DNA of 39,238 bases from JBOCEF01 sp047610385 (GTDB lineage: Bacteria > Pseudomonadota > Alphaproteobacteria > Rhodobacterales > Rhodobacteraceae), in assembly GCA_047610385.1 (NCBI GenBank), contig JBLGAC010000038.1, positions 1 through 39,238 on the forward strand. The letters run 5' to 3'. The notes under the pieces are model-generated. The model did no database searches, was not told the DNA's origin, and saw only the letters and a program-made list of their open reading frames with translations. Below, piece after piece: positions 8,154-16,110 of the stretch (the stretch's first letter is position 1; each line of letters opens with the position of its first letter). Made by a program: the position numbers and the translations under genes.

Positions 8154-9362
8154 ATGACACATGGTCAAACCGACGGGCAGGGGTCGACGAAAAGCTTCCT
8201 CGCCAGCCATCTGCGCGATTACGGAATTCTGCTGGCGCTGGTGGTCATCATGGTCTTCTTCCAGATCGCGACCGATGGCGTGTTGATGAAGCCGGTCAAC
8301 ATCACCAACCTGTTTTTGCAAAACAGCTACATCATCATCATGGCGCTGGGCATGCTGCTGGTGATCGTCGCCGGGCATATCGATCTGTCGGTCGGATCGG
8401 TGGTCGGGTTCATCGGGGCGATGGCCGCGGTGATGATGGTGAATTACGACATGCACCCAGTGCCGGTGTCAGTGATCTGCCTTGTTGCCGGCACGCTGAT
8501 CGGTGCGGCGCAGGGCTATTGGGTCGCCTATTGGCGCATTCCGTCGTTCATTGTCACGCTGGCGGGCATGCTGGTGTTCCGCGGGCTGACGCTGTGGCTG
8601 CTTGAAGGGCAATCGGTCGGCCCGTTTCCGCGCGAATTTCAGGCGCTGTCCACGGGGTTTGTGCCCGATATGACCGGCTTTGATCCGGTGGCGTTCGGCC
8701 TGAAGCGGCTGAACCTGACGGCGGTGGTGCTGGGGGCGGCGTTGGCCGGGCTGATCGTTTGGATCGCCATGCGGTCCCGCGCCCGCAACGCCAAATATGG
8801 CATTGAGGACGAGCCGATCGCGTTTTTCGTCGCCAAAAATGGCCTGATCGCGCTGGCCATCGTTTATATCGCGTTCCTGCTGGCCACCTTCCGCGGCCTG
8901 CCCAACGTGCTGATCACCATGGCAGTGCTGATCGCGGCCTACACCTTCCTGACCCAATCGACGACGCTGGGGCGGCGGATTTATGCGCTGGGGGGCAATG
9001 AAAAAGCCGCCAAACTGTCGGGCATCAACACCAAGCGACTGACCTTTCTGACCTTTGCGAATATGGGGTTCCTTGCGGCCACCGCGGGGCTGATTTTTGC
9101 CGCGCGCCTCAACACCGCAACCCCCAAGGCTGGCGTCGCGTTTGAGCTGGACGTGATCGCGGCAGTGTTCATCGGCGGCGCGTCGATGTCTGGCGGTGTC
9201 GGCAAGGTGATGGGCGCGGTGGTCGGCGCGTTTATCATGGGGGTGATGAACAACGGCATGTCCATCGTCGGCATCGGCATTGATTACCAGCAGGTGATCA
9301 AAGGCCTGGTGCTGCTCGCCGCCGTGATCTTTGACGTTTACAACAAAAACAAGCAGGGCTGA
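8154..9362 (+). CDS. gguB: Sugar ABC transporter permease, GguB/MmsB type
   Basis: Inner-membrane permease of 402 residues with about ten hydrophobic segments from residue 20 onward (LLALVVIMVFF; MALGMLLVIVAGHIDLSVGSVVGFIGA). The motifs IDLSVGSVVGF and AAVFIGGASMSGGVGKVMGAVVGA are typical of BPD_transp_2 permeases (CUT2). It starts 11 nt after the ATPase stop; AGGGAAAATTCG precedes the ATG. The 4-nt gap to the dehydratase gene ties transport to catabolism in one transcript. Confidence 0.93.
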   Translation: MTHGQTDGQGSTKSFLASHLRDYGILLALVVIMVFFQIATDGVLMKPVNITNLFLQNSYIIIMALGMLLVIVAGHIDLSVGSVVGFIGAMAAVMMVNYDMHPVPVSVICLVAGTLIGAAQGYWVAYWRIPSFIVTLAGMLVFRGLTLWLLEGQSVGPFPREFQALSTGFVPDMTGFDPVAFGLKRLNLTAVVLGAALAGLIVWIAMRSRARNAKYGIEDEPIAFFVAKNGLIALAIVYIAFLLATFRGLPNVLITMAVLIAAYTFLTQSTTLGRRIYALGGNEKAAKLSGINTKRLTFLTFANMGFLAATAGLIFAARLNTATPKAGVAFELDVIAAVFIGGASMSGGVGKVMGAVVGAFIMGVMNNGMSIVGIGIDYQQVIKGLVLLAAVIFDVYNKNKQG

Positions 9363-9365
9363 TCC

Positions 9366-11105
9366 ATGTTCGAACCGGCAAAATGGCCGCGCAAGCTCAG
9401 ATCCTCAGAATGGTTCGGGGGCACCAGCCGCGATCACATCTATCATCGCAGCTGGATGAAGAACCAGGGCCTGCCCGCGGATCTGTTGGACGGGAGGCCC
9501 GTCATCGGCATCTGCAACACCTGGTCCCAGCTGACGCCGTGCAACGCCCATCTGCGCGATCTGGCCGACAAGGTGAAGCACGGGGTGTATGAGGCCGGGG
9601 GCCTGCCGCTGGAATTCCCCGTCTTCTCCACCGGTGAAAGCGCGCTCAGACCCACGGCGATGATGTATCGCAACCTTGCGGCCATGGATGTTGAGGAAGC
9701 CATCCGCGCCAATCCGATCGATGCGGTGGTGCTGATGGTCGGCTGCGACAAGACCACGCCTGCTTTGCTGATGGGCGCCGCGTCGGTGGACGTGCCGGCC
9801 ATCGTGGTCACCGGCGGCCCGATGCTGAACGGCTGGTTTCGCAATGAACGCGTCGGGTCCGGCACCGCCCTTTGGCAGATGTCTGAGGCGGTCAAAGCCG
9901 GGACCATGTCCCAAGACGAATTTCTGGATGCAGAACAGGCCATGAGCCGATCACCGGGGTCGTGCAACACCATGGGCACCGCGTCGACCATGGCCAGCAT
10001 GGCCGAGGCGCTGGGCATGGCGCTGTCGGGCAACGCCGCCATTCCGGCGGTCGACAGCCGCCGCCGGGTGATGGCGCAGCTGACCGGCAGGCGCATCGTG
10101 CAGATGGCCAAGGACGATCTGAAACCGTCTGACGTGATGACGCGTGCTGCGTTTGAAAATGCCATCCGCACCAACGGCGCGATTGGCGGGTCGACCAATG
10201 CGGTGATCCACCTGCTGGCGATTGCCGGGCGGGTGGGCATCGACCTGAACCTGGATGATTGGGACCGGCTGGGCCGCGACGTCGCCACCATCGTCAACCT
10301 GATGCCGTCGGGCAAATACCTGATGGAGGAGTTTTTCTACGCCGGCGGCCTGCCTGTCGTGCTGAAACGTCTGGGCGAGGCTGGATTGCTCCACAAAGAC
10401 GCTCTAACCGTTTCGGGTGAGACGCAATGGGATCAGGTCAAAGACGCCCGCAACTGGAACGAAGACGTGATCCGCCCGGTTGAAAACCCTCTGACCGATC
10501 AAGGCGGCATTGCGGTGCTGCGCGGCAATCTGGCCCCCGGCGGCGCGGTGCTGAAACCGTCCGCCGCCACGCCTGCGCTGATGGTCCATCGTGGCCGCGC
10601 GGTCGTGTTCGAAGACATCGACGACTACAAAGCCAAGATCAATGATGACGATCTGGACATTGATGAGACCTGCATCATGGTCTTGAAAAACTGCGGCCCC
10701 CGCGGTTATCCCGGCATGGCGGAGGTCGGCAATATGGGCCTGCCGCCCAAGGTGCTGCGCAAAGGCATCACCGACATGGTGCGGATATCTGATGCGCGCA
10801 TGTCCGGCACCGCTTACGGCACGGTCATCTTGCACACCACGCCTGAGGCCGCGGCGGGCGGGCCGCTGGCCATCGTGCAGAACGGCGATTTCATCGAAGT
10901 GGACGTGCCCAACCGGCGCCTGCATCTGGATGTGCCTGAGGCTGAGATCGCTGCGCGTCTGGCCGCATGGGTCAACCCGGTGATTGCGCCCCAAAGCGGC
11001 TATGCCCGGCTTTATCATGACCATGTGACCGGGGCGGATACCGGCGCGGATTTCGATTTCCTCATAGGGTGCCGCGGCAGCGCGGTTGGCAAGGAGTCTC
11101 ATTGA
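9366..11105 (+). CDS. L-arabinonate / D-galactonate-type dehydratase (IlvD/Edd family)
   Basis: Fe-S sugar-acid dehydratase converting L-arabinonate, and in characterised homologues also D-galactonate and D-fuconate, to the 2-keto-3-deoxy acid. The 579-residue length and residue numbering match L-arabinonate dehydratase of Rhizobium: cluster ligands C59 (TPCN), C127 (GCDKT) and C200 (GSCNTMG), Mg-ligand carbamoyl-lysine position K129, and the catalytic serine S480 in ARMSGTAYG. It is distinct from the biosynthetic ilvD at 17568-19406. It sits between permease and sugar dehydrogenase genes, as expected for a non-phosphorylative pathway. D-xylonate dehydratase is the alternative, but the neighbours favour arabinose/galactose. 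Confidence 0.9.
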   Translation: MFEPAKWPRKLRSSEWFGGTSRDHIYHRSWMKNQGLPADLLDGRPVIGICNTWSQLTPCNAHLRDLADKVKHGVYEAGGLPLEFPVFSTGESALRPTAMMYRNLAAMDVEEAIRANPIDAVVLMVGCDKTTPALLMGAASVDVPAIVVTGGPMLNGWFRNERVGSGTALWQMSEAVKAGTMSQDEFLDAEQAMSRSPGSCNTMGTASTMASMAEALGMALSGNAAIPAVDSRRRVMAQLTGRRIVQMAKDDLKPSDVMTRAAFENAIRTNGAIGGSTNAVIHLLAIAGRVGIDLNLDDWDRLGRDVATIVNLMPSGKYLMEEFFYAGGLPVVLKRLGEAGLLHKDALTVSGETQWDQVKDARNWNEDVIRPVENPLTDQGGIAVLRGNLAPGGAVLKPSAATPALMVHRGRAVVFEDIDDYKAKINDDDLDIDETCIMVLKNCGPRGYPGMAEVGNMGLPPKVLRKGITDMVRISDARMSGTAYGTVILHTTPEAAAGGPLAIVQNGDFIEVDVPNRRLHLDVPEAEIAARLAAWVNPVIAPQSGYARLYHDHVTGADTGADFDFLIGCRGSAVGKESH

Positions 11106-11106
11106 T

Positions 11107-12045
11107 ATGACCGGCACACCCCATACTCTTGCCATTGTCGGGGTCGGCAAGATCGCGCGCGATCAGCATTTGCCCTCGATTTCGGCCAACCCCGATTTCC
11201 GGCTGGTGGCCACCGCCAGCCGCAACGCCAGCGTTGAGGGGGCTGAGGCGTTCCGCGATCTGCAAACCTTGCTGGCCGCGCGGCCCGACGTGGCTGCCAT
11301 CGCGCTGTGCAACCCGCCGCAGGTGCGCTTTGACACCGCGTGCATGGCCATTGAGGCCGGGCGCCATGTGCTGCTTGAAAAACCCCCCGGCGCAACCTTG
11401 TCCGAAGTGCACGCGCTGGCCGACATGGCCCGCGCCAAGGGCGTGACCCTGTTTGCCACCTGGCATTCGCGTTTCGCCCATTGCGTGCCCGCGGCGCGCG
11501 ATTGGCTGGCGGACAAGACCATCCGCAAGCTGGACATCATCTGGAAAGAAGACGTGCGCCGCTGGCATCCGGGGCAGGCGTGGATCTGGCAGGCGGGGGG
11601 GCTGGGGGTGTTCGATCCGGGGATCAACGCGCTGTCGATCCTGACGGCGATCTACCCGCGCGCACTGCACATCACTGGCGCTGATCTGCAATTTCCGTCG
11701 AACTGCGACACGCCCATCGCCGCGCAGCTGGCGTTCCATGACCGTGGCGGTGCAGCCGTGACCGCCGATTTCGACTTTCTGCAACAAGGCCCCCAGACAT
11801 GGGACATCCGCGTTGAAACCGACCAAGGGTCCATGACCCTGTCTATGGGCGGCAGCGTGATGCATGTTGACGGGGTGGAAGTCGCCCGTGGCCCGGACCG
11901 CGAATATAACGGCATCTACGCCGCCTTCGCCGATCTGATCGCGCGCGGCGAAAGCGATGTGGACCTGTCGCCCATGGTGCATGTGGCCGATGCGCTGACC
12001 CTTGGGCGTCGAACGATTGTGGAGGAATTTCATGACCCTGCCTGA
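11107..12045 (+). CDS. Gfo/Idh-family L-arabinose / D-galactose 1-dehydrogenase
   Basis: NAD(P)-dependent oxidoreductase of 312 residues that would oxidise the pyranose at C1 to the lactone. The N-terminal Rossmann fold has VGVGKIARDQHLPSI. The family dinucleotide-side motif EKPPGATL is near residue 95. The blocks LFATWHSRFA and WKEDVRRWHPGQAWIWQ then GGLGVFDPGINALSI closely resemble the Azospirillum L-arabinose 1-dehydrogenase. AAGGAG lies 10 nt upstream of ATG 11107. It overlaps the start of the kinase gene by 14 nt. It acts before the lactonase and dehydratase of the same operon. Confidence 0.9.
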   Translation: MTGTPHTLAIVGVGKIARDQHLPSISANPDFRLVATASRNASVEGAEAFRDLQTLLAARPDVAAIALCNPPQVRFDTACMAIEAGRHVLLEKPPGATLSEVHALADMARAKGVTLFATWHSRFAHCVPAARDWLADKTIRKLDIIWKEDVRRWHPGQAWIWQAGGLGVFDPGINALSILTAIYPRALHITGADLQFPSNCDTPIAAQLAFHDRGGAAVTADFDFLQQGPQTWDIRVETDQGSMTLSMGGSVMHVDGVEVARGPDREYNGIYAAFADLIARGESDVDLSPMVHVADALTLGRRTIVEEFHDPA

Positions 12046-12961
12046 AGCTTGCGACTGGATTGCGGTTGATTGGGGGACATCGCGCCTGCGTGTCTGGGCG
12101 ATGGACGCGCAGGGGGCCGCGATGGCCCACGCCACGTCCGATCAGGGCATGGGCGTGCTGGCGCAAGGTGCGTTCGAAAGCGCGCTGATGGCGCTGATCG
12201 CGCCGTGGCTTGGGGATGCGCGCGTGCCTGTGATTGTGTGTGGCATGGCCGGCGCGCGCGAAGGCTGGCGCCAGGCGGCCTATCGCGCGGTCCCGTGTGC
12301 GCCAGTGGCGGCGGGCGGGCTGACGCCGGTTCCCACCGATGATCCGCGCCTTGACGTGCGCATTGTGCCGGGGCTGAGCCAGCAGACCCATGCCGACGTG
12401 ATGCGCGGCGAAGAAACCCAGATCGCCGGGTTCCTACGCGCCGATCCGGGCTTTGAAGGCGTCGCCTGCCTGCCCGGCACCCACAGCAAATGGGTCGATG
12501 TCCAAAGCGGCAAGATCGTCCGGTTCCAGACCTTCATGACCGGAGAGCTGTTTGACCTGCTCGCCGACAAATCGATCCTGCGCCACATGATTGCGCGCGA
12601 ACAGGGTGCCGATGATGCAGCAGGCGACGCGGCCTTTGACGCCGCCGCACGCTGGGCGCTGGTTGACGGCCCGGCGGTGGCGGCGCAGCTTTTTGGCCTG
12701 CGCGCGGCTGGCTTGTTGCATGGGCCTGATCCGGTGGCGGCGCGCGCGCGCCTGTCGGGCCTGCTGATCGGGTCCGAATTGTGCGCCGCCCGCGCCTATT
12801 GGATGGGGCGCAAGGTGCATCTGATCGGCGACGGGCCGGTGGCGGACCGCTATGCCCGCGCGCTGACCGCATCAGGCTGCAGCCTTGCCCGCCTTGATGC
12901 TGAGGCCCTGACCCTTGGCGGCTTGGCACTGGTGCGCGAAATGATCAAGGACGCCGCGTGA
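12032..12961 (+). CDS. dgoK: 2-dehydro-3-deoxygalactonokinase
   Basis: Cytosolic kinase phosphorylating 2-keto-3-deoxy-D-galactonate on the De Ley-Doudoroff route. The 309-residue protein has the N-terminal phosphate-binding loop VDWGTSRLRVW, GMAGAREGW, and the DgoK signature CLPGTHSKWV then FMTGELFDLL. GGAGG precedes ATG 12032, inside the end of the dehydrogenase gene. The stop overlaps the GTG of the aldolase gene. It is specific to the galactose branch; arabinose degradation would not need it. Confidence 0.92.
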   Translation: MTLPEACDWIAVDWGTSRLRVWAMDAQGAAMAHATSDQGMGVLAQGAFESALMALIAPWLGDARVPVIVCGMAGAREGWRQAAYRAVPCAPVAAGGLTPVPTDDPRLDVRIVPGLSQQTHADVMRGEETQIAGFLRADPGFEGVACLPGTHSKWVDVQSGKIVRFQTFMTGELFDLLADKSILRHMIAREQGADDAAGDAAFDAAARWALVDGPAVAAQLFGLRAAGLLHGPDPVAARARLSGLLIGSELCAARAYWMGRKVHLIGDGPVADRYARALTASGCSLARLDAEALTLGGLALVREMIKDAA

Positions 12962-13563
12962 CCCGCAATCTGGTCGCGATCCTGCGCGGGTTGACCCCGC
13001 CTGAGGCCCCCGCCATCGGCGCCGCGCTGATCAAAGCCGGGATCACCAGCATCGAAGTTCCGCTGAATTCCCCGGACCCGTTGGCCAGCATCAAGGTGCT
13101 GGCCGACATGTTCGGTGCCCGCGCCGTGATCGGTGCGGGCACGGTGCTGACACCCGCAGATGTGGACGCGGTGGCAGCAGTGGGCGGCACGCTGATCGTG
13201 TCGCCCAATGCGGATGCGGACGTGATCGTGCGCACGCTGGCGCTGGGGCTGACCGCCATGCCCGGCGTGTTCACCGCCACTGAATGCTTTGCGGCGATCA
13301 AGGCAGGCGCGCGGGCGCTGAAACTGTTCCCCGCCGCCATCGCCGGGCCCGAAGGGTTAAAGGCCCTGCGCGCTGTGATCCCGGCTGAGGTGGGGATTTA
13401 CGCGGTTGGCGGCGCCTCAGCCGACAATTTTGGCGAATGGATCGCGGCGGGGGCGGCTGGGTTTGGCATTGGATCGGCGCTGTACCGCCCCGGCGACGAC
13501 GCTGAAATCGTAGGTGCGCGCGCGCGTGCGATGGTCGCCGCCTATGACGCCGCGCTGCAATAA
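12958..13563 (+). CDS. dgoA: 2-dehydro-3-deoxy-6-phosphogalactonate aldolase
   Basis: Class I aldolase of 201 residues (KDPG/KDPGal aldolase family) cleaving KDPGal to pyruvate and glyceraldehyde 3-phosphate. The catalytic residues visible are E33 (ITSIEVPLNS) and Schiff-base lysine K122 (ALKLFPAA); GAGTVLTPADVDAV is the family core. The DgoA-type EVPLNSP differs from the Eda type (EVTLRT). It starts at GTG 12958, overlapping the dgoK stop, so the two steps are translationally coupled. Length is normal. Confidence 0.92.
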   Translation: MTRNLVAILRGLTPPEAPAIGAALIKAGITSIEVPLNSPDPLASIKVLADMFGARAVIGAGTVLTPADVDAVAAVGGTLIVSPNADADVIVRTLALGLTAMPGVFTATECFAAIKAGARALKLFPAAIAGPEGLKALRAVIPAEVGIYAVGGASADNFGEWIAAGAAGFGIGSALYRPGDDAEIVGARARAMVAAYDAALQ

Positions 13564-13572
13564 GGAAGACCC

Positions 13573-14220
13573 ATGACGCACGTTATTTCCGGCATGCTTC
13601 CCGTCGCGCCGACCCCGTTTCACAGCGATGGTAGGGTGGATGAGGACGGCATGCGCCGGGGCATCGACTGTCTGATTGATCAGGGCGTGGACGCGATCTG
13701 CATCCTCGCCAATTGTTCCGAACAGGTCGTGCTGTCGGATGATGAACGCGCGACCCTGATGCGGCTGAGCTTTGCGCATTGTGCGGGCCGGGTGCCGATG
13801 ACCGTGATGATCAGCCATGTCTCTACAGACATTGTGATGGCGCGGGTCAGGGATGCGCAGGAGATGGGCGCGTCGATGGTGATGATGATGCCGGAGGATT
13901 TGATGGCTGATCTGGACGCCGGCGCGACGGGCAGCATGGCCTTGGGCCTGCTGCCAGCGCATATCGGCCCGACCCTCATGCACCGCCGCAACGGCGATAT
14001 GGATGCAGCTTTGGCGCAGTGGACCAAATGCCTGCCGCTGATCAATCATGAAAACCGCCAATGCGGGCTGCGCGCGTGCAAGGCCGTCTATGTCAAAGGC
14101 GGCATGATCGGGTCGGACTTTGTGCGCCATCGCCTGAAGCCGATTTCAGCGCGCATCAAGGACCGGCTTTTGGGCCTTGCCGTCGATCTGGATCTGATCG
14201 CGCTGCGGTGGGGCAAATGA
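13573..14220 (+). pseudogene. DHDPS-family 2-keto-3-deoxy-arabinonate dehydratase with a large internal deletion
   Basis: An open frame of 215 codons whose two ends match the dihydrodipicolinate synthase family of KDA dehydratases (normally about 300-310 residues). The N-terminal part (GMLPVAPTPFHSDGRVDEDGM to MVMMMPE, residues 1-114) joins directly to a C-terminal part (DLMADLDAGATGSMALG, from about residue 115; later CLPLINHENRQCGLRA). About 90 residues are missing at the join near 13895-13905, including the regions that carry the active-site tyrosine and Schiff-base lysine. No lysine remains between the N-terminus and residue 151 that could replace it. The deletion is in frame, the ATGA overlap with the next gene is kept and there is no stop, so a shortened protein may still be made. 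As a dehydratase it should be dead. Confidence 0.8.
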
Positions 14221-15086
14221 CCGCCCGGCCGCTGTGCAGCGCGCGCGCTGAACTGGGGGAAGGTCCGTCCTACGACCCCGCCAGCGAAGCCGCTTGGTGG
14301 GTGGACATCACCGGGCAAACCCTGCTTGAACATCGCTTCGCCGACGGGTCCACCCATGTTCATGCCTTGCCGCGCATGGCCAGTCTGGCGGCGCGCATCG
14401 ACGCGGACCGCCAATTGCTGGCGATGGAGGATGGGCTTTACGTTCGCACCATCGCAGGCGGCGCGCTGCGCCTGCTGACGCCGCTTGAGGCAGGCAATTC
14501 TGTGACCCGCAGCAATGACGGGCGGGTGCATCCGTCAGGCGCGGTGTGGATCGGGACCATGGGCAAGAACGCTGAAAAAGCCGCTGGTGCGATCTATTGG
14601 GCCCGCGGGGCTGAGGTGCAGCGCCTGTTCGCCGACATCTCCATCCCCAACGCGATCTGCTTTTCCCCCGATGGCGGGACCGGGTTCTTTGCCGACACTG
14701 CCCGCAACACCATCTGGCGCGTGGCTTTGGACCCGGCCACCGGGCTGCCGCGCGGGGCACCCGAAGTGTTCGTGGCCCCCGGCAAGGGCGCGGGTTGGTG
14801 CGACGGTGCGGTGATGGACCAAAACGGCGTGCTGTGGAACGCGGCCTGGGGCGGGGCGGCGGTCAACGGCTATGGCCCTGACGGGGCGCTGGTGCGCACC
14901 ATTCCAGTGCCCGCGCGCCAGCCGAGCTGCCCGTGTTTTGTGGGCCCCGATGCATCGCGGATGATCGTGACCACCGCGCGCCAAGGCATGGACCCGGCCG
15001 CCCGCGCCGCCGATCCGGGGGGTGGGCTGACCTTTGCGCTGCCGGGCGTGTTTGACGGGATCATCGACCCGCCCTTCGCCTTGTAA
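14217..15086 (+). CDS. SMP-30/gluconolactonase-type sugar lactonase
   Basis: Metal-dependent lactonase of 289 residues with a six-bladed propeller fold, hydrolysing arabinono- or galactono-1,4-lactone to the acid. Metal and active-site positions are recognisable: E in AELGEGPSYD, N in RSNDGRVHPSG, N in IPNAICFSPDG and D in GWCDGAVMD. The first loop differs a little from the common RFNDGKCDPxG form. It starts at the ATGA overlap with the preceding gene, so it was probably translated by coupling. It is the last gene of the sugar operon, 5 nt before a G/C hairpin. Confidence 0.9.
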   Translation: MTARPLCSARAELGEGPSYDPASEAAWWVDITGQTLLEHRFADGSTHVHALPRMASLAARIDADRQLLAMEDGLYVRTIAGGALRLLTPLEAGNSVTRSNDGRVHPSGAVWIGTMGKNAEKAAGAIYWARGAEVQRLFADISIPNAICFSPDGGTGFFADTARNTIWRVALDPATGLPRGAPEVFVAPGKGAGWCDGAVMDQNGVLWNAAWGGAAVNGYGPDGALVRTIPVPARQPSCPCFVGPDASRMIVTTARQGMDPAARAADPGGGLTFALPGVFDGIIDPPFAL

Positions 15087-15091
15087 TCTGC

Positions 15092-15117
15092 GGGGGGGGG
15101 GGCGTTGGACCCCCCCC
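15092..15117. terminator. G11/C8 hairpin between converging operons
   Basis: A run of 11 G (15092-15102) faces 8 C (15110-15117) across CGTTGGA. It lies between the convergent lactonase and glutathione-transferase stops and probably ends transcription from both sides. No T-run follows. The G homopolymer is a likely site of slippage or sequencing error. Confidence 0.6.
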
Positions 15118-15124
15118 ACCGCGC

Positions 15125-16003
15125 TCAGCTTTCAGCGAGCTGAAGCTTGTCTTGGGTTTTGGTGTCGAAATCGCCCGCGTCGTGACGCTCATGCAGCTGC
15201 ATGTTCAGATCCCCGAACGGCCGGTTCACCATGCGCCCGCGCAGCACTGCGGGACGGGCATCGATTGCCTCAGCCCAACGCATCACGTTTTTATAGGACG
15301 TGACGTCGAGAAATTCCGCCGCGCTGTAAAGCCGCCCAAGCACGAGCTGCCCATACCACGCCCAGATTGCCATGTCGGCGATCGAATACTCAGCACCGGC
15401 GATATACTCATGCTCAGCCAACTGGCGGTCGAGCACATCAAGCTGGCGCTTCGTCTCCATCGTGAAGCGGTTGATGCAGTATTCGATAGGCTCCGGCGCA
15501 TAGGCATAGAAATGCCCGAACCCGCCGCCCAGATAGGGCGCGCTGCCCATCTGCCAGAACAGCCAGGACATGACCTCGGTGCGCGCGCCGGGATCGGTGG
15601 GCAGGAAGGCACCGAACTTTTCGGCCAGATGCAGCAGCATGGCGCCCGATTCAAAGATCCGCTGGGGCGTGTCGCCGCTGCGATCCAGCAAGGCGGGGAT
15701 CTTTGAATTGGGGTTCACCGCGACAAAGCCGCTGGAGAACTGATCCCCCTCGCCGATGTTGATCAACCACGCGTCATATTCCGCGCCGCTATGGCCGAGC
15801 GCCAGCAATTCCTCAAGCATCACCGTGACTTTGACGCCGTTCGGGGTGGCCAACGAGTAAAGCTGGAACGGGTGCTTGCCGACCGGCAGCACCTTGTCAT
15901 GGGTCGCACCGGCGATGGGGCGGTTGATTTTGGCGAATTTTCCGCCACTTTCGGAGTCCCATGTCCAGATTTTGGGGGGCTCATATGTGGTTGCTTCGGT
16001 CAT
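15125..16003 (-). CDS. yghU: YghU-type glutathione S-transferase / GSH-dependent disulfide reductase
   Basis: Cytosolic enzyme of 292 residues of the nu-class GST group, which reduces disulfides or peroxides with glutathione. The thioredoxin-like domain begins after a family-specific N-terminal extension (YEPPKIWTWD...SGGKFAKINRPIAG). The diagnostic TPN motif in LYSLATPNGVKVTVMLEELL replaces the usual Ser/Tyr/Cys. NSKIPALLD and ESGAMLLHLAEKFG follow, and the helical C-domain contains GSAPYLGGGFGHFY. The start at 16003 matches the family N-terminus; upstream in-frame sequence has no homology. It stands alone, downstream of a pseudogene. Confidence 0.92.
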   Translation of the reverse strand: MTEATTYEPPKIWTWDSESGGKFAKINRPIAGATHDKVLPVGKHPFQLYSLATPNGVKVTVMLEELLALGHSGAEYDAWLINIGEGDQFSSGFVAVNPNSKIPALLDRSGDTPQRIFESGAMLLHLAEKFGAFLPTDPGARTEVMSWLFWQMGSAPYLGGGFGHFYAYAPEPIEYCINRFTMETKRQLDVLDRQLAEHEYIAGAEYSIADMAIWAWYGQLVLGRLYSAAEFLDVTSYKNVMRWAEAIDARPAVLRGRMVNRPFGDLNMQLHERHDAGDFDTKTQDKLQLAES

Positions 16004-16110
16004 GATGTCAGCTCGATCTGTTTGGTTTTGGTCGGAGGCGATTGCCTCGACACTTAAGCGCTTTGCGCGTATTGGCAATGGCCGCGGTCCTGATTTTGAG
16101 CGATCGCTCG

